DNA of 64,000 nt from an uncultured Verrucomicrobiota bacterium (GTDB taxonomy: Bacteria > Verrucomicrobiota > Verrucomicrobiia > Limisphaerales > UBA9464), in contig CAIVQH010000019.1 in assembly GCA_903907995.1 (NCBI GenBank), positions 186,001-250,000 of the forward strand, written 5' to 3'. The notes beneath the pieces were generated by a model, which searched no databases, was not told the DNA's origin, and was given only the letters and a program-made list of their open reading frames with translations. Below are positions 1-9,963 of the stretch, piece by piece. Position 1 is the first letter of the stretch, and every line of letters starts with the position of its first letter. Made by a program: the position numbers and the translations under genes.

Positions 1-301
1 ACCCCATGAACGCGCCGTCGTAACGGTCGGCGGCGCGTTGTTCGAGCAGTTCGAGCACGCGGCGACGGATGGCCGGCACCCGGTGCAGGCGATGGGTCTC
101 CAGAAACTTGAACACCGGTTCGCCGCCAGCGAGCAGGCGGCCCCGGATATTGAGGCGAACAGCGTCGTCGTCATCCGCGAGCAGCGTGAGCATCGCGGTG
201 AGTTGGGTGTCGGTGAACGTCGCGGAGGGGGCGGGCTTGGTGGTATTCGGTTCCACGTTCACGGAGGCGACACTAGCACAGCCTTGGACCCTTTGCAGCA
301 T
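1..301 (-). CDS. Hypothetical protein, N-terminal part (runs off the left edge)
   Basis: An open frame of about 100 codons runs off the window. Its possible ATG (301-299) lies 8 bp past the stop of the cytochrome/dehydrogenase gene upstream on the same strand, so the two may be co-transcribed. The visible part begins with a low-complexity Thr/Pro stretch. It then reads like helical-repeat sequence, with a run of four aspartates (LLADDDDAVR) and a charged helix (RRRVLELLEQRAADR). Similar N-termini occur in SirB1/transglutaminase-like proteins, but that is only a guess. The first 15 codons are unconvincing, so the true start may be internal (for example GTG). Confidence 0.45.
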   Translation of the reverse strand, partial: MLQRVQGCASVASVNVEPNTTKPAPSATFTDTQLTAMLTLLADDDDAVRLNIRGRLLAGGEPVFKFLETHRLHRVPAIRRRVLELLEQRAADRYDGAFMG

Positions 302-309
302 TTAACCTC

Positions 310-1989
310 TCATCGGCTGGCTGGCTTGGGAGTTAAGGCCAGAATTCGTCCCGGCAGCCAGCCGAGCTTGCCTTTGAAATCCGTTGGACGGGTGTATTCG
401 AGCACGTAGATCTGGTGGCCGGCGAGATGGACGTCAATGGGGCGGGCCAGGGGCGCGAGAAAGGTGGTCGCGGTCGTGGTCCAATGTCCCTGCGCGTCCT
501 GCGCCATTTTCAGGTTCAGCACGTCGAAGCCAGTATCGTCGTTGTTCACGCCGGGGATCAGGTTGCCAAAGCGCCCCATCAGGAAACTGTTGCGGACGGA
601 TTCCGGCCATGTGTCATCCAGCCAGACCAAACCGGCGGGTGAACTGTGAGGCGTGAACGTGCCGGTCGGTTTGCCTTCCAGCAGGGCGGCGGGACCGGTG
701 TTGATCACGGGCAGCACGAAGTGCAGCCCCGCCGGAGCCAGCGGGGTGTAGGGGTACCATTTCTTATCTGCTGGCGCGTCGGTAAACTGATAGGGAAAGC
801 CATGGTGCTCAGGCGCTTCGCCCGGCTTCGGGGGGGTGATGGCGTCCATCTCTTCCGGCGCATGGGCATCAGGGCCGTTGGCCACGGTGAACAGCTGGCC
901 GGAGCCGTTCCAGCCGAGGCTGTAGGGATTGCGGATGCCCCGGGCGACGACTTCCAGTTTCGGTTCCGTCGCCTGCGGATCGAAGCGCCAGACGCCGGCA
1001 GTGATGCCCACTTCGCCCATCTTGCCCAGGTTCGGCACGTCGCCGGTTCCGCCGCCATCGGTGCGGGAACCGCTGCTCACATACAGCAGCCCATCGGGGC
1101 CGAAACGGATGTCGGAGATACCGTGGTTGTAAGGCCCGATGCCATAGGGGTAGTTCGTGCGGAACCACAGTTGTGGCGCTATGGGATCGCCCTCCGCATC
1201 GAAGGCGCTGGTGCGGAAGATGCCGACCTCGTTGGTCACGAGCGGACGGCTTTCCACGCGGTGGTTGAAGGTGATCCACAGCCGGCGCTGGGCGTCGAGG
1301 GTCATTCCCAGCGTTCCGAAGTCGGCACCTTTCAATCCGGGATAATTGGTGGGCCAGAGGATCTGCTTGAGCTTCTTTGTGCCCAGATCCAGCCGCCACG
1401 CCGAGCCGTTCTGGCCCAGCACGAAGAGCTTGGAGCCCTTGCCATCGCTGGCGAGGCGGGTGGCGAACTCCGGGAGGCGCGCCACTTCGGCCAGGTCAAA
1501 GCCCGCCGGGGCCGGCGGCAGGGGGCGGAAGTCGCTCGCCTGTTTCAGTGCCTCGAAGGTTTTGAAATCCGTCGTTGCCCGCACTTCACCCACTTCGGTG
1601 GCGGCGAACTTTCCGCCTGGATTGCCCCAGGAATTCATCACGAACGTCAGCACATCCGCCACCTGCACGTCGGTCAGCACCTGGGCGGGCATCGCCCCCT
1701 GATAGGCCTCACCCTTGACCGTGATCGGCTGGTTCAACCCGCCCACGACCGCGCGGATGGCCTCGTGCGGATTGGCCGCCAGCCAGTCGGAACCGGCGAG
1801 CGGGGGATAGGTGCCCTTGGTGCCGCGCCCGGTGATCTGGTGGCAGATGGAACAATTGGCCGCGTAAAGCATCCGGCCCCGGTTCACCGAGGCGGTCACT
1901 TCGGGCGGCAGTCCGGCCGCATTCTCCGCTTGGGCCGCGAGTGCCAGGCCGAACCAGGCCAGAACAACATGGATACCGGGGAAACGCAT
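310..1989 (-). CDS. Secreted cytochrome c / glucose-sorbosone dehydrogenase-like beta-propeller protein
   Basis: A 559-residue exported protein. A signal peptide (about residues 1-21) is followed by a class I cytochrome c domain with a CSICH haem site (Cys46, Cys49, His50) and a probable axial Met100 in GAMPAQ. From about residue 150 to the end it resembles the PQQ-type glucose/sorbosone dehydrogenase beta-propeller. The fusion suggests a periplasmic sugar or alcohol oxidase that passes electrons through its own haem to the respiratory chain. The substrate cannot be read from the sequence. The start is the ATG directly before the signal peptide. It is divergent from the phzF-like gene. Confidence 0.85.
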   Translation of the reverse strand: MRFPGIHVVLAWFGLALAAQAENAAGLPPEVTASVNRGRMLYAANCSICHQITGRGTKGTYPPLAGSDWLAANPHEAIRAVVGGLNQPITVKGEAYQGAMPAQVLTDVQVADVLTFVMNSWGNPGGKFAATEVGEVRATTDFKTFEALKQASDFRPLPPAPAGFDLAEVARLPEFATRLASDGKGSKLFVLGQNGSAWRLDLGTKKLKQILWPTNYPGLKGADFGTLGMTLDAQRRLWITFNHRVESRPLVTNEVGIFRTSAFDAEGDPIAPQLWFRTNYPYGIGPYNHGISDIRFGPDGLLYVSSGSRTDGGGTGDVPNLGKMGEVGITAGVWRFDPQATEPKLEVVARGIRNPYSLGWNGSGQLFTVANGPDAHAPEEMDAITPPKPGEAPEHHGFPYQFTDAPADKKWYPYTPLAPAGLHFVLPVINTGPAALLEGKPTGTFTPHSSPAGLVWLDDTWPESVRNSFLMGRFGNLIPGVNNDDTGFDVLNLKMAQDAQGHWTTTATTFLAPLARPIDVHLAGHQIYVLEYTRPTDFKGKLGWLPGRILALTPKPASR

Positions 1990-2114
1990 GGGCGGGACGT
2001 TAGGAACCGGTTTCTACAAGTCAACGCCGTGGCGGTGTGACGGTGGGCCGATTTAAGTGTGGGCGGGGAACGTAGAGCGCGGAGCAAGAGGTTGGCGCGA
2101 CGGGATTCTCCATT

Positions 2115-2202
2115 TGGTAGCAGCCGATGTTAGGAGGCTCAATTTTTCTTCGCCGGCATTGGCACTCCGATCAAATGGAGCTCGTCACCTCGGCTGCTAC
2201 CA
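2115..2202. repeat. Inverted repeat in the divergent intergenic region
   Basis: The region between the cytochrome gene and the PhzF gene (1990-2271) has no convincing gene. It holds a perfect 13-bp inverted repeat, TGGTAGCAGCCGA at 2115-2127 and its complement at 2190-2202, and CTCCATTT just before the left arm is mirrored by AAATGGAG (2174-2181). The function is unknown. It could be a dispersed repeat or a folded leader of the PhzF transcript. Confidence 0.5.
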
Positions 2203-2271
2203 CAGCAGATCGGAATCGGGCCTGACTTCGGGCTTGGCTCCCAGCCTTGGAGGCCAAAGATTCGCCCGCCG

Positions 2272-3063
2272 ATGAGCTTGCCAATTTGCGTCGTCGATGC
2301 TTTCACGACCGAGAAGTTTCGTGGTAACCCCGCTGCCGTCTGCCTGCTGTCCACGGGTGCGGATGAGTCTTGGATGCAACAGGTCGCCGCCGAAATGAAC
2401 CTCTCCGAGACAGCCTTCCTCGTGCCACAGGGCGATGGGTGGGAGTTGCGCTGGTTCACCCCGAAGGCGGAGGTTGCCCTGTGCGGCCATGCCACACTCG
2501 CCAGCGCCCATGCGCTATGGGAGTCGGGGCGGCTGTCGCCGGAAGCCCGGGCGATCTTCCACACGCTGCAAAGCGGCATGCTGACCTGTGTCCGGCGTAA
2601 CGGGCGGATCGAGATGGATTTTCCCACGCGCGCCGCCACCGCCGCTGCGTTGCCGGCGGGACTGGCTGAAGCTCTCGGTGCGTCACCGGTTTGGACGGGT
2701 CGCAGCACCTACGACTACCTCTGCGAACTGGCGGACGAAGACGCGGTCCGCACTTTGCAGCCCGATCACGCAGCGCTCGCGAATCTGCCCGTGCGGGGTG
2801 TCATCGTCACCGCCCGTGGTAGTGGGGAGCATGACTTCGTGTCCCGCTTCTTCGCGCCCGGCGTGGGCGTGGCGGAAGATCCGGTGACGGGCTCGGCGCA
2901 TTGCACGCTCGCCCCATTCTGGGCCGAGCGGCTCGGGAAATCGTCCATGCGCGCCTGGCAGGCCAGTGCCCGGGGTGGCGAGGTTCACGTACGGGTGGAA
3001 GGCGACCGCGTGGCGCTCGGCGGTCAGGCGGTGACCGTCTGGCGCGGGGAACTGCTGGCTTGA
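2272..3063 (+). CDS. PhzF family isomerase/epimerase-like protein
   Basis: 263 residues, a normal length for the PhzF family (diaminopimelate-epimerase fold). The N-terminus has the family pattern VDAFTTEKFRGNPAAV. The catalytic glutamate is Glu46 in NLSETAF. The second half carries the DPVTGSAHC signature that forms part of the active site. Family members catalyse isomerisations, but most, including this one, have no known substrate. There are no phenazine genes nearby, so a role in phenazine synthesis is not implied. The start is the ATG at 2272. Confidence 0.9.
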   Translation: MSLPICVVDAFTTEKFRGNPAAVCLLSTGADESWMQQVAAEMNLSETAFLVPQGDGWELRWFTPKAEVALCGHATLASAHALWESGRLSPEARAIFHTLQSGMLTCVRRNGRIEMDFPTRAATAAALPAGLAEALGASPVWTGRSTYDYLCELADEDAVRTLQPDHAALANLPVRGVIVTARGSGEHDFVSRFFAPGVGVAEDPVTGSAHCTLAPFWAERLGKSSMRAWQASARGGEVHVRVEGDRVALGGQAVTVWRGELLA

Positions 3064-3106
3064 GGTTGGGATTGTGGTTTTCCAGCGATGAGGGAACTTC
3101 ACCTCC

Positions 3107-4360
3107 ATGTCCATGAAGCGCCGCCGATTCCTGCAGGGCTGTCTCGTCGCTTCGGCGTCTTGCGCCACATCATTTCGGCCGATCCTCGCCGCCGCCGCCG
3201 AAGTCGCCGGAACGGCTTGGATTGACCCGGCCACGGCCAAAGACTGGCTGGCGCGGTGGGAGCGGCGAATCCAAGGCGACGCGCGCGACCGGGCGTGTGA
3301 CAAGGAGATGGGCGAGGAACTCGGTTGGCTCGTGAGTCCGTTTCTCAACGGCTTCTATTACGGCCATCTCGCGACGGGTGAGCTGAAGTGGGTTGAGCTT
3401 TTCGTGGACTGGTCGGACTCCTGCCTCCGTCGGGCCGTGCGGGAGCCGGACGGCTTCCTTGGCTGGCCCAAGGGTGACGGCGGGGGTGGGGATTCGAAGG
3501 AGTACGCTGCCGACAGCCTGCTGGGCGAGGCGATGATGCTTCGTTCGATGGTGCTGATGGCCGACCACATCAAAAAGACCCCCGCACTCTTGGCGAAGTG
3601 GGGTGGCAAATCCGCCGAATATCTGAAGCTCGCGGAGGATGTGTTTCAGAAATGGGATGCGCGTGGCTGCTGGCGGGAGGTTAAGGAGGGCGGTCTGTGG
3701 GTTGTGCCGGCCTTTGGCATCGATGCCCAGACCGGTCAATGGTCGGCGGGCTATGCGCAGCGTCAGACGACCGGCTTTTCCAACCCCGACAATAAGCAGA
3801 ACCACATCGCCCGCTGGTTGCTGGCCCTGCACGACGCCACGGGGAAGCCGGTTTACCGCGCCCGCGCGGAATCCTGGTTTCGCCTGATGAAGTCGCGTCA
3901 GCGGACACGCGAGGGCGGGAAATATCTCGTCTGGAACTACTGGGACCCGGCTGGCCCGTGGGACTACAAGCCTGACGGCTCGCCGCGCCACTGGGTCGGC
4001 GTCCACCCCAATGGCGGATATTACGAGATCGATGTCGAAGGCATCGTGGATGCCTTCGAGCACGGTCTTGTTTTTAACAAGGACGACATCGCCCGGCTCG
4101 TGGCGACCAATCGCGACTACATGTGGAACCAGCAGGTGGAGGGGACGAAATTTCAGCGCATTGATGGCGAACAACCCGATCCACGCTGGAAAGGTTCACC
4201 GGGTGTGCTGTGGACCGCGCTGGTGCCGCACGATGCGACGCTCCGGCGCATCTTTGTGGCGAACCACAATCCTGCCGGGTGGGGTGGGATTGGGCCGACT
4301 CCTTGGTTTCTGAGCCTGGGGCGTGATTCTTCCGGCCCGCGGGGCCGGCTTGCGAAGTAG
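3107..4360 (+). CDS. Tat-exported hypothetical protein, probable alpha/alpha-barrel
   Basis: 417 residues. The N-terminus is a twin-arginine signal (MSMKRRRFLQGCLVASAS) ending near Ala-Ala-Ala at about residue 35, so the protein should be exported folded. The mature part is rich in Trp, Tyr and Gly, with evenly spaced helices (for example WLVSPFLNGFYYGHL and ADSLLGEAMMLRSMVLMAD). This resembles six-hairpin glycosidase-like barrels, but no catalytic signature was recognised. A second possible start is ATG 3113. The stop codon lies inside the left arm of a 28-bp inverted repeat. It faces sdhB convergently. Confidence 0.75.
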   Translation: MSMKRRRFLQGCLVASASCATSFRPILAAAAEVAGTAWIDPATAKDWLARWERRIQGDARDRACDKEMGEELGWLVSPFLNGFYYGHLATGELKWVELFVDWSDSCLRRAVREPDGFLGWPKGDGGGGDSKEYAADSLLGEAMMLRSMVLMADHIKKTPALLAKWGGKSAEYLKLAEDVFQKWDARGCWREVKEGGLWVVPAFGIDAQTGQWSAGYAQRQTTGFSNPDNKQNHIARWLLALHDATGKPVYRARAESWFRLMKSRQRTREGGKYLVWNYWDPAGPWDYKPDGSPRHWVGVHPNGGYYEIDVEGIVDAFEHGLVFNKDDIARLVATNRDYMWNQQVEGTKFQRIDGEQPDPRWKGSPGVLWTALVPHDATLRRIFVANHNPAGWGGIGPTPWFLSLGRDSSGPRGRLAK

Positions 4361-4461
4361 GACGGTGCGTCTCGCCCGTCTTCAAATTTTCTTCTTCTTC
4401 GTCAATCCGCACGCGGATGGAGAGGCAAAGATGGAAGACGGGCGAGACGCACCGTCCTACT
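4356..4461. repeat. 28-bp perfect inverted repeat between convergent genes
   Basis: The arms at 4356-4383 and 4434-4461 are perfect complements (core GACGGTGCGTCTCGCCCGTC), separated by 50 nt that contain their own small hairpin (ATCCGC/GCGGAT, 4405-4418). The left arm includes the TAG stop of the upstream gene, and the right arm ends 9 bp before the sdhB stop codon. A run of T follows the right arm. It could act as a bidirectional terminator and may be a dispersed element. Confidence 0.85.
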
Positions 4462-4470
4462 TTTTTGGGG

Positions 4471-5247
4471 TCAGCCCGCGCCGCCGCCGGCGACTTTCTT
4501 CGGCTCGCCCTTGAGCAGGGCGACCCCGTAGTCGCGGTTCATGCGGGCGATGAAGTCGATGCTGATGGACTTTGGACAAGCGGCCTCGCAGGAGCCGGTC
4601 ACGGTGCAGTTGCCGAAGCCTTCCTCATCCATCTGGTTCACCATCGCGCGCACGCGCCGGTAGCGTTCGGGCTGCCCCTGCGGCATGAGTCCGAGGTGCG
4701 AGACCTTCGCGGCGACGAAGAGCATGGCGCTGGCGTTCTTGCACGCCGCCACGCACGCGCCGCAGCCGATGCATTGCGCGGCGTCCATGGCGAGGTCGGC
4801 GTCTTCCTTGGGCACCGGGATGCTGTTCGCGTCGGGCGCGGCTCCGGTACGGACGCTGATGAAGCCGCCGGCGTGCTGGATGCGGTCAAAGGCCTTCCGG
4901 TCGCAGACGAGATCCTTGATGATCGGGAAGGGCTTCGCACGCCATGGCTCGACGATGATTTCGTCACCGTCCTTGAAGCTGCGCATGTAGGTCTGGCAGG
5001 TGGCCACGCCGTGGTGCGGGCCATGCGGCTTGCCATCGATGACCAGGGAGCAGGTGCCGCAGATGCCCTCGCGGCAATCGTGGTCGAAGGCGATCGGCTC
5101 CTCGCCCTTGTTCGCGAGTTCCTCGTTCACCACGTCGAGCATCTCCAGGAACGACATGTTCTCGTTCAGCTCGGGCGAGGTGTACGTCTTCAGTTCGCCG
5201 GCGGACGTCGCGTTCTTCTGACGCCACACTTTCAAGGTAACTTTCAT
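4471..5247 (-). CDS. sdhB: Succinate dehydrogenase/fumarate reductase iron-sulfur subunit
   Basis: 258 residues. It transfers electrons from the flavoprotein subunit to the membrane cytochrome b. All three cluster sites are visible: the [2Fe-2S] site in CREGICGTC (Cys58, 63, 66) with Cys84, the first C-terminal set [11 protein letters not shown] (Cys159, 162, 165, 169), and the second set with Cys214, Cys220 and Cys224. In transcription order it is the last sdh gene, separated from sdhA by two unrelated genes. Just upstream of its ATG the DNA repeats the word TTACGATTT. Confidence 0.97.
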   Translation of the reverse strand: MKVTLKVWRQKNATSAGELKTYTSPELNENMSFLEMLDVVNEELANKGEEPIAFDHDCREGICGTCSLVIDGKPHGPHHGVATCQTYMRSFKDGDEIIVEPWRAKPFPIIKDLVCDRKAFDRIQHAGGFISVRTGAAPDANSIPVPKEDADLAMDAAQCIGCGACVAACKNASAMLFVAAKVSHLGLMPQGQPERYRRVRAMVNQMDEEGFGNCTVTGSCEAACPKSISIDFIARMNRDYGVALLKGEPKKVAGGGAG

Positions 5248-5266
5248 TCGATTTACGATTTTTGAA

Positions 5267-5812
5267 TTACGATTTGCGGGCGCGCCGGCAGCGGGCTTCG
5301 CGGTGCTTCGAGGCAGAGCTGGTCACAATGGGTGACGACCCGGATGCGATCACAGTTTGTGATCGCATGCCTTTGAAGGCGTAAGGGTGATAGGTTGCCC
5401 GACGAAACTGGGTCGAGGTGGTCACCGATTGTGACCACCTATCTGCAGGTGGTTCCGTTGATTTTGTGGCATCTCCGGATGAACCGGTCACAGATTGTGA
5501 CCGGTTCCCGTAGCTTGAAGTCACAATTTGTGACTTCAAGTTTACGCCATTTTCTTGGTGTTTCGAGGGGGGGGCAGCACTTGAGGTCACAAATTGTGAC
5601 CTCAAGATCTGCGTACTCTCCTCCTCGGAAAGCTGAAACATGAAGTCTTCCGGAAACCTTTCGAGGTTACGTTTCACCGCCTGGTTGAGTGCCTTGGTTT
5701 CAACCTCGTAAAGCTCCGCCAATTGGAAATCCAGCAGCACCTTCTGCCCCCGCACGAGCAGGATGCGGCGCTCGATGCGTTCGGCAGGAATCAGATTGGA
5801 TTCGGTGCTCAT
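5267..5812 (-). CDS. ORF6N-domain protein with expanded SQxVTS palindromic segment
   Basis: 181 residues. Residues about 10-65 match the ORF6N domain ([20 protein letters not shown], then [13 protein letters not shown]), a DNA-binding-associated domain of phage and mobile-element proteins. After the family peptide LRSQFVTSS the protein repeats variants of SQxVTS several times before the family block [10 protein letters not shown] resumes. The normal C-terminus appears degenerate. The repeats are encoded by DNA palindromes (see 5344-5606). It overlaps the upstream gene by 4 bp (ATGA) and sits between sdhA and sdhB. Base composition looks lower in GC than its neighbours, which suggests acquisition. 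Confidence 0.85.
   Translation of the reverse strand: MSTESNLIPAERIERRILLVRGQKVLLDFQLAELYEVETKALNQAVKRNLERFPEDFMFQLSEEESTQILRSQFVTSSAAPPSKHQENGVNLKSQIVTSSYGNRSQSVTGSSGDATKSTEPPADRWSQSVTTSTQFRRATYHPYAFKGMRSQTVIASGSSPIVTSSASKHREARCRRARKS
5344..5606. repeat. Array of palindromes (core TCACAnnnTGTGA) inside the ORF6N gene
   Basis: Five hairpin units lie at 5344-5368, 5416-5440, 5481-5507, 5514-5540 and 5580-5606, with a decayed sixth near 5318-5340. Each has 10-12-bp arms around a loop of about 3 nt and the core GTCACAnnnTGTGAC or a close variant. The outer arm bases differ from unit to unit but stay complementary. Unit centres are 66, 33, 66 and 72 bp apart, always multiples of three, so each adds an in-frame SQxVTS-type peptide. 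One unit (5416-5440) has a single mismatch next to the loop. Confidence 0.92.
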
Positions 5813-6375
5813 GGCCTGCCTTGAGGAGCTTTTCGCTTGGGTGCGGTTGCCGCGAGAGCCGTAGAGTAGCCATCTCCGAACTCAACCATCGTGATGTCCT
5901 CAAACCTGAAACGCCTTGGCTTCTGCCACTCGCAGTTGCAGTCCAAGTCGTGGAGCGTCACCGTAGAATCGGAAACCTTGAGCACCTCGCCTACGTAGCA
6001 GACGTCAGGACGTTTTCGTTCGATATGGATCACGACCAAGGGGAACAGAACCGCCACGGACTCCAGCATTCTTCGCCAATCGGAAACAGATACTGAATCT
6101 GGCATGATCGGACGCAGCTCTCGTAGATGTGCTGCCCGTTGCTGCCAGTATTTTTTCTGGTCGAACACCCGGTAGTCGCTTGCATCGGCAATGGGGATCA
6201 CGCTGTAGCCGTTCAGAGAAAAAGTGTCCCAATCCAACTGATGAAACAGCATCAGAGATTCAGATAAGCCCGCCACGAAGCCCGCCACACGCCCCAGGCT
6301 TCGTGGGCGCCGTTCCACCTGGAAGAGGTTCTTCCCTACATGCTTCTTAAACGTTTTGTAGCGAGGAGACGCCAT
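5809..6375 (-). CDS. Conserved-looking hypothetical protein (188 aa)
   Basis: 188 residues with no signal peptide or membrane segment. The N-terminal half contains LFHQLDWDTFSLNGYSVIPI and the C-terminal half a beta-rich block (VGEVLKVSDSTVTLHDLDC ... FRFEDITMVEFGDGY) that looks like a small SH3/Sm-like barrel. I do not recognise a named family and assign no function. The stop overlaps the ATG of the ORF6N gene (ATGA), so the two are probably translationally coupled. It begins 26 bp after the sdhA stop and appears to be read from the sdh transcript. Lower GC than the sdh genes. Confidence 0.7.
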   Translation of the reverse strand: MASPRYKTFKKHVGKNLFQVERRPRSLGRVAGFVAGLSESLMLFHQLDWDTFSLNGYSVIPIADASDYRVFDQKKYWQQRAAHLRELRPIMPDSVSVSDWRRMLESVAVLFPLVVIHIERKRPDVCYVGEVLKVSDSTVTLHDLDCNCEWQKPRRFRFEDITMVEFGDGYSTALAATAPKRKAPQGRP

Positions 6376-6401
6376 GACAGTGATCTATCGTGAACAGCGC
6401 C

Positions 6402-8363
<1,962 letters not shown>

Positions 8364-8364
8364 G

Positions 8365-9147
8365 TTACTTCGCGCCTCCTTTCAGAACCTTCACGGCCGG
8401 AGTGCGGCCGCCGCCCCCGATGTCGGCCTTGAGCCGGTTTGCGTACTCCTGGCCGTGGTGGAAGACCAGCACCGACACCGGCATGGAGATGTAGCCGAGA
8501 AAGACCAGCAGGCTGGCCAGGCGCGCGAAGGCGGCGATGCGCGGCGCCCAGACGTGATTTCGCAGGCCGAGGGACTGGAACATCGAGGCCAGACCGTGGC
8601 CAAGGTGGAAGCAGAGCAGCCCGATCGCCACGATGTAGAACAGCGAAACGTACCAGACGCTGAAGCCGCAGACCATCATGGCGTAGATGTCCATCTCGCC
8701 GTTGTTGGGCTGGTAAAGCTCCTCGAAGCTCAGGCCCGTGAAGTTCACCTGCTCGACCAGGACCGTGAAATGCAGGAGGTGATAGACGATGAAGGCGAGA
8801 ATGATCAGCCCGGAGAACAGCATCGTGCGCGAGGCGAGCGTGGCGTCCAGCGGCTTGGCCTTGCTGGCATAGCCCTGCGGGCGGGCGGCCTTGTTCTGGC
8901 CGCTCAGCGTGATCGCCGAGGCGATGTGCAGGCCGACCAGCGCCAGCAGACCGAGCCGGGCCGGCCAGAGAATCTCGGGCGTGCTCTTGAGGAAATGGCC
9001 GTAGCGGTTGATGGCCTCCGGCGGCAGGAAGAACTGCAGGTTGCCCAGCAGGTGCCCGACCACGAAAAGGAACATGCCCGCTCCGGAGAGCGCCATGATG
9101 TACTTCTTCCCGAGGGAAGATCGCCAGATCTGTTGCAACAGGTTCAT
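8365..9147 (-). CDS. sdhC: Succinate dehydrogenase cytochrome b558-type subunit
   Basis: 260 residues with five predicted membrane segments. This is the length of the single-chain di-haem cytochrome b that anchors SdhAB and reduces or oxidises quinone. Candidate haem ligands are histidines in [25 protein letters not shown] and LLCFHLGHG. It is the first gene of the leftward sdhC-sdhA-(two inserts)-sdhB unit, with a plausible sigma70 promoter upstream at 9194-9222. Confidence 0.95.
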   Translation of the reverse strand: MNLLQQIWRSSLGKKYIMALSGAGMFLFVVGHLLGNLQFFLPPEAINRYGHFLKSTPEILWPARLGLLALVGLHIASAITLSGQNKAARPQGYASKAKPLDATLASRTMLFSGLIILAFIVYHLLHFTVLVEQVNFTGLSFEELYQPNNGEMDIYAMMVCGFSVWYVSLFYIVAIGLLCFHLGHGLASMFQSLGLRNHVWAPRIAAFARLASLLVFLGYISMPVSVLVFHHGQEYANRLKADIGGGGRTPAVKVLKGGAK

Positions 9148-9193
9148 GAACTTACGTGCCGGAGGATACGCCGCCGTCCTCTGGGTTGAACTT

Positions 9194-9222
9194 ATCTAAT
9201 GTTCCAAGCGCGACAACGTCAA
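9194..9222 (-). promoter_or_regulatory. Candidate sigma70 promoter of the sdh operon
   Basis: On the minus strand TTGACG (9222-9217) and TTAGAT (9199-9194) are separated by 17 nt, about 47 bp upstream of the sdhC ATG. The -35 box is good and the -10 box is weak (three of six matches), so this is only a candidate. Confidence 0.45.
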
Positions 9223-9261
9223 TGAATCAGCGCGGGATATAAGGGATGCTTGCCACTGACG

Positions 9262-9963
9262 TTAGCTTATGCCCAGCCGGCCGGGCAGCTCCGCCAATGA
9301 GGAGAGCTGGTCAAGCGGCTGGCCGGTACACCTTCCGCGACGCAGCAGCAGGGATGACCAGCCGCAGGCGCGGGCGGCCTCGGCGTCTTCCCGGGCGGAG
9401 TCACCCACATGCAGCAAGTCCGCCGGAGCGAGCCGCAGGCGGTGGGCCGCATGAGCGAAAATCTCCGGCGAAGGCTTGTGCGCGCCCGCCTCCGCCGAAA
9501 CGACAATGACTTCGAAATGCCGGGCGAGATCCAGCCGCTGTAGCAGAGGGCCGAGGCGTTCATCCCAGTTGGAGAGGGCGGCCAGCCGGATGCCGGCAGC
9601 GGCCAGGGATTCCAGACAGGGCCGAACGTCGGGGAACACGTGCCAGGCGTCCGGTTCGGTGAACCGTTCCCACAGCGCTTGGAAAAGCTCCGGGGCGGCG
9701 GCCTTGGGGGTGAGTCCCTCGAACGTGCTCCGGACGATCGCGGCCCAATCGGCCGTGGTGTAATTGAAAGTGCCGGGCACCCGGTGCGCCGCCCGCCAGG
9801 CTGCGGCGAAGCGTTCGTTCAGCAGTCCGGGCTCCAGCCGTTCGCCGAGGACGGCTTGCGCGCCCTCGGCATAGAGGTGCCCCACCGACGGCCAGGGCTC
9901 GATCAGGGTGCCACCCACATCGAACGTCACCGCCCGTACCCCGGCTGCGAACGGCCGGCTCAT
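9262..9963 (-). CDS. HAD superfamily hydrolase (phosphatase-like)
   Basis: 233 residues from the ATG at 9963-9961, which overlaps the stop of the preceding CAP-domain gene (ATGA). HAD motifs are in order: TFDVGGTLIEPW (motif I), LSNWDERLG (motif II), KPSPEIF (motif III lysine) and HVGDSAREDAEAA (motif IV). Motif I has Gly where many phosphatases have the second Asp; this DVGGTL form also occurs in REG-2/HDHD3-like members. The substrate is unknown. An upstream extension of the frame exists but lies inside the neighbouring gene, so it was not used. Confidence 0.88.
   Translation of the reverse strand: MSRPFAAGVRAVTFDVGGTLIEPWPSVGHLYAEGAQAVLGERLEPGLLNERFAAAWRAAHRVPGTFNYTTADWAAIVRSTFEGLTPKAAAPELFQALWERFTEPDAWHVFPDVRPCLESLAAAGIRLAALSNWDERLGPLLQRLDLARHFEVIVVSAEAGAHKPSPEIFAHAAHRLRLAPADLLHVGDSAREDAEAARACGWSSLLLRRGRCTGQPLDQLSSLAELPGRLGIS

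Noticed and set aside
646-2040. 464-codon open frame on the plus strand opposite the cytochrome/dehydrogenase gene
   Set aside because: It mirrors a gene with clear haem and propeller motifs. Its translation is Arg/Gly/His-rich with no family pattern, typical of antisense shadows in GC-rich genes.
5344-5606. Palindrome array considered as a CRISPR array
   Set aside because: Units are hairpins with variable arms and no constant repeat or unique spacers, spacing is a multiple of 3 within a reading frame, and no cas genes are present.
5395-5643. 82-codon plus-strand frame across the palindromes (also reads SQIVTS peptides)
   Set aside because: The palindromes force the same peptides on both strands. 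The minus-strand frame carries the ORF6N domain and is the real gene.
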